The notes under the pieces were generated by a model. That model worked only from the letters and a program-made list of their open reading frames with translations, had not been told where the DNA came from and did no database searches. Shown piece after piece: positions 40,797-43,453 of a stretch of DNA of 43,453 nt (positions are counted from its first letter, which is position 1; every line of letters starts with the position of its first letter). The DNA is from Albidovulum sp. (lineage in GTDB: Bacteria; Pseudomonadota; Alphaproteobacteria; Rhodobacterales; Rhodobacteraceae): positions 1 to 43,453 of the forward strand of contig WFVA01000026.1 of assembly GCA_015491895.1 (NCBI GenBank). The letters run 5' to 3'. A program made the translations under genes and the position numbers.

Positions 40797-41546
40797 ATGA
40801 TGAACGCAGGGCCTGACATCCGGCCTCGAATCGCCGTTGTGGATGATGATCCCGACATGCGCGAGACCCTCGCAGATCTCCTGAAGGAAAACGGCTTCGA
40901 TCCGGTTCTCCTTTCGGGAAGCCGGGAATTCCACGATATGGGAGATCCTCCGCCGGTCGATCTGGCGCTCATTGACCTGAAGCTCAGCGGAGAATCCGGC
41001 CTCGCGCTGGCAATAAACATCCGCAACCGGATCGATCTGCCGATCGTGATGCTCACCGGCGTTGGCGATGTGGTTGACAAGATCGTCGGCCTTGAGACCG
41101 GGGCCGACGATTACCTCATGAAGCCCTTCAACCCGCGCGAGCTCATCGCCCGCCTGCGCGCGGTTCTTCGCCGTTACAATGCGTCCCCCTGTTCGGCAGG
41201 CCGGATGGCGGCAGACCCGAACGGAGGAATCACCTTTGGCGGAAACACGCTCGATCCCGTCCGCCGTGAAGTCTATGCGCCGGATGGCTCGGTGATCCCG
41301 CTGACCAACGCGGAATTCCGCCTGCTCGAGTATTTTCTGCGCAACCCAAACCGGATCATCCCCCGCACGGAGCTTCTGGCCGCGCTTGGCAGCGATCTTT
41401 CCCATTATGTCGATCGCACGATCGATGTGCTGATCCTTCGCCTGCGCCGGAAAATCGAGGTAGCCCCCTCCAAGCCCGTCCATCTTCAGACAAGACGCGG
41501 CCAAGGTTATATTTTCGTGACAGATCCACAGGGGCATGATTCCTGA
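40797..41546 (+). CDS. OmpR/PhoB-family response regulator
   Basis: The 249-residue regulator has a receiver domain with the acidic pocket VVDDDPD, phospho-acceptor Asp60 (LALIDLKLSGESGL), Thr in VMLTGVGD and Lys in YLMKPFNPREL. A winged-helix DNA-binding domain follows (about 145-243, LTNAEFRLLEYFLRNPNRI, RTIDVLILRLRRKIE, RGQGYIFV). Two adjacent ATG codons could start it. It overlaps the kinase gene by one base (TGATG). Its position divergent from the importer suggests that it controls that operon. Confidence 0.95.
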   Translation: MMNAGPDIRPRIAVVDDDPDMRETLADLLKENGFDPVLLSGSREFHDMGDPPPVDLALIDLKLSGESGLALAINIRNRIDLPIVMLTGVGDVVDKIVGLETGADDYLMKPFNPRELIARLRAVLRRYNASPCSAGRMAADPNGGITFGGNTLDPVRREVYAPDGSVIPLTNAEFRLLEYFLRNPNRIIPRTELLAALGSDLSHYVDRTIDVLILRLRRKIEVAPSKPVHLQTRRGQGYIFVTDPQGHDS

Positions 41547-43453
41547 TGCGCACAAGGGGCGCAAGCGGCAGATGGCTCAGCATCCGCCAGCGCCTGCTGC
41601 TTTCCCTCGGGCTGCTCGCCATGGCCACCATCCTCGTGGGCGTGCTCTCCTGGCATGCGCTTGACCGGGCAGATGCCAAACTCGAAGCCCTCCATCGTCA
41701 GACCCTGAACGAGGTGACACGCGCGCTCAATCTCTCCCGCCGTTCTTCGGATCTCGTGGCTTCGGCGCCCTTTCTTCTCGGCTTGCGTTCACCCTATCTG
41801 ATACGTTCCGAGGGCATCGATCTCATCGCCGAGATAGACGAACTCTCCCGGCAGTGGGCAGATGGCGGAGGCAGAGGATCCTTCAGCAGCCGAAATGGTG
41901 AGGAATCCGTTTCCAGGACGCTCAACGGCATGAAAACGGCTCTGCTCGATCTCATGCGCGCAGCCGACATGCTCGATGCCCAGCGAGACAGAACCATAAG
42001 ATACCGCGCCAGGTTGCGCCAATTGGAGCGGCTTTTCAGCCGCAAGACCAACGATCCCTTCCAGCCAGCCGAGGAACGCCATGCCTGGCTCACCCTGCAA
42101 AAAGCGGCGAACGCCCTGATTGGCGCAGCCTATGTTGACAGCCTTCCGGGCCTTGGCGAATACAATCGCCAGTTTTCCCGCCATGCACGCAGCTTTCTTG
42201 TCAGCAGCGCCTCAAATGGCCCGCTGCGCAAATATTTGGATGAAATGCAGACGATTGCGACCGGGCCGCAAAGCCTTTTCGCCGTGCGCCGCAGGGAACT
42301 CGATCAGAATATCTTCGCCCAGGGCGCGCTTTTTCATATTCGCCATCAATCAAGGCTCATCAGCGAAATGGCAACGAGGCAGGCGAAAGCCTCGGAGGCG
42401 TTGCTTTCGAAGAGGCGGCGCGAAACTGCCACGGCGATCGGCATTGCTAAGCTCACCATTCTTACCGTCGGGCTGGGCAGCGCCCTGCTCGCCCTGTTTT
42501 CCGCGCTCTACGTATCAGGTTATGTCACCGGAAATATCCGGGCCATTTCCGCCGCGATGGAGAGGCTCGCCAGAGGGGATCGCAGCACCGCGCTGCCGCG
42601 GCCCCGCGGCGGCATGGATGAGATTGACAAGCTTCTGCAGGCCTTCCGTATCTTTCGTGCCAATGCGTTGCGGCTCGATCGCAGCAACAGGCAGCTGAAA
42701 CGGCGCAACCTGCTGTTCGAACGCATATTCGAAAACATCACCGATGGCGTGACCATACTTGATGAAACAGGCAGGATCACCGCCGCGAACCCGTGCCTGA
42801 AAAAGGTTCTCCGCCTGCCCGAAGATGCTGAGCCTCTCAAGGTGGCGGACATCCGTGAACTTCTGGCACGCTCCCCCTTCGCCGAAGACGCCCGCCGCTT
42901 TGCCCTGGGGCAGCAGTTCCGCCCGAGAACAGAACTGCACAGCCCTAATGGCGATGTTGTCGAAGTGCGGGCTTCGCAGCTTCCTGACGGCGGGGAAGTG
43001 TGGCTGTTTTCGGATTCGACCGAGCGCCACAGGATCGAGGAGCGGCTCGGCCAGATCAGAAGGATCGAAGCGCTGGGCAAGGTAACCGGGGAAGTCGCGC
43101 ATGATTTCGGCAATATCCTTGGAACGATTTCCAGCAATCTTCATCTGCTGGAAACGAGGAGCCCTGAGAAGGACACCTCCGCAATACGCCAGCGCATCGC
43201 CAATGCACTCGAGATCGGAAGCTCCCTTACCCACCGCCTGCTTGCCTTCGCCCGCAAACAGAGGCTGACACCGGAGCTTACCGAACTCAACGCATTGGTG
43301 CAGGGGCTGGAAGATCTTGTCGCGATCGGGCTGAAGGAGGGGGTCCGGCTGCGGATCACGCCGAGCGATGAGCCGCTCCATGCCTGCATCGATCCGGGCC
43401 AGCTTGAAAGCGCGATCCTCAATCTGTGCCTCAACAGCAACCAGGCGATCGAA
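41546..43453 (+). CDS. Membrane sensor histidine kinase (C-terminus cut by window end)
   Basis: The first 636 residues are visible. A membrane segment (about 15-35) is followed by a long, mostly helical periplasmic domain (about 36-293), a second membrane segment (about 296-321), a HAMP-like region (NIRAISAAMERLARGDRS), a coiled linker, a PAS-like domain (ENITDGVTILDETGRITAANP) and a dimerisation helix with the phospho-accepting His519 (GEVAHDFGNIL). The frame ends in the N-box NLCLNSNQAIE. The rest of the ATPase domain, and any receiver or Hpt part, lie beyond the window. The layout recalls TorS/PgtB-type sensors of periplasmic solutes. Confidence 0.93.
   Translation, partial: MRTRGASGRWLSIRQRLLLSLGLLAMATILVGVLSWHALDRADAKLEALHRQTLNEVTRALNLSRRSSDLVASAPFLLGLRSPYLIRSEGIDLIAEIDELSRQWADGGGRGSFSSRNGEESVSRTLNGMKTALLDLMRAADMLDAQRDRTIRYRARLRQLERLFSRKTNDPFQPAEERHAWLTLQKAANALIGAAYVDSLPGLGEYNRQFSRHARSFLVSSASNGPLRKYLDEMQTIATGPQSLFAVRRRELDQNIFAQGALFHIRHQSRLISEMATRQAKASEALLSKRRRETATAIGIAKLTILTVGLGSALLALFSALYVSGYVTGNIRAISAAMERLARGDRSTALPRPRGGMDEIDKLLQAFRIFRANALRLDRSNRQLKRRNLLFERIFENITDGVTILDETGRITAANPCLKKVLRLPEDAEPLKVADIRELLARSPFAEDARRFALGQQFRPRTELHSPNGDVVEVRASQLPDGGEVWLFSDSTERHRIEERLGQIRRIEALGKVTGEVAHDFGNILGTISSNLHLLETRSPEKDTSAIRQRIANALEIGSSLTHRLLAFARKQRLTPELTELNALVQGLEDLVAIGLKEGVRLRITPSDEPLHACIDPGQLESAILNLCLNSNQAIE

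Overview
The window looks like a chromosomal segment of an alphaproteobacterium of the Rhodobacterales (Rhodobacter/Roseobacter-like). I base this on the gene order ubiB-ubiE / mutM / enoyl-CoA hydratase / rpsT / dnaA-dnaN-recF-gyrB, on a RegA/PrrA-type response regulator close to ahcY, on the high GC content by eye with a marked preference for GAT over GAC for Asp, and on a terminator-like element of a type I recall from that family. I see no tRNA or rRNA gene, insertion sequence, prophage, CRISPR array or DNA-methylase gene.

Layout. 1-2.6 kb: the start of a LysR regulator and fadH. 2.7-5.9 kb: ubiB and ubiE (minus strand), divergent from mutM. 6.0-13.9 kb: an enoyl-CoA hydratase, rpsT, and the replication block dnaA-dnaN-recF-gyrB. 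13.9-17.5 kb: pnp, rpsO, DUF5665 and DUF1643 genes on the minus strand. 17.6-23.3 kb: housekeeping and metabolic genes (map, rsmD, an FAD reductase, a peroxiredoxin, a FemAB-like protein, a GDPD and a RidA-family protein). 23.3-26.4 kb: a type I secretion adaptor/ABC pair. 26.6-31.1 kb: mlaA-mlaC, regA, a small lipoprotein, an HD hydrolase and ahcY. 31.4-36.0 kb: an exopolysaccharide-type block with a sugar transferase and an epimerase facing yjbH-yjbF. 36.1-43.5 kb: a complete FbpABC/AfuABC-like ABC importer divergent from a two-component system whose kinase is cut by the window end.

How it works together. The centre is core information processing (replication initiation, sliding clamp, recombination, gyrase, RNA turnover, ribosomal proteins S20 and S15, N-terminal Met removal, 16S methylation). 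The flanks handle the envelope: Mla lipid trafficking, polysaccharide production, type I export and ABC import. Many minus-strand runs are translationally coupled, with ATGA overlaps or gaps of a few bases. Several convergent pairs have almost no space between them.

Most of the window is ordinary conserved chromosome and I do not see a clearly unprecedented system. The best leads are: the dnaA upstream region (a cluster of GANTC sites, nested GC-rich inverted repeats, no recognisable DnaA boxes); the ABC importer plus divergent two-component system with a repeated TAACAATAT motif between them; a leader terminator in front of the sugar transferase; the orphan type I secretion pair; and the small lipoprotein coupled to regA.
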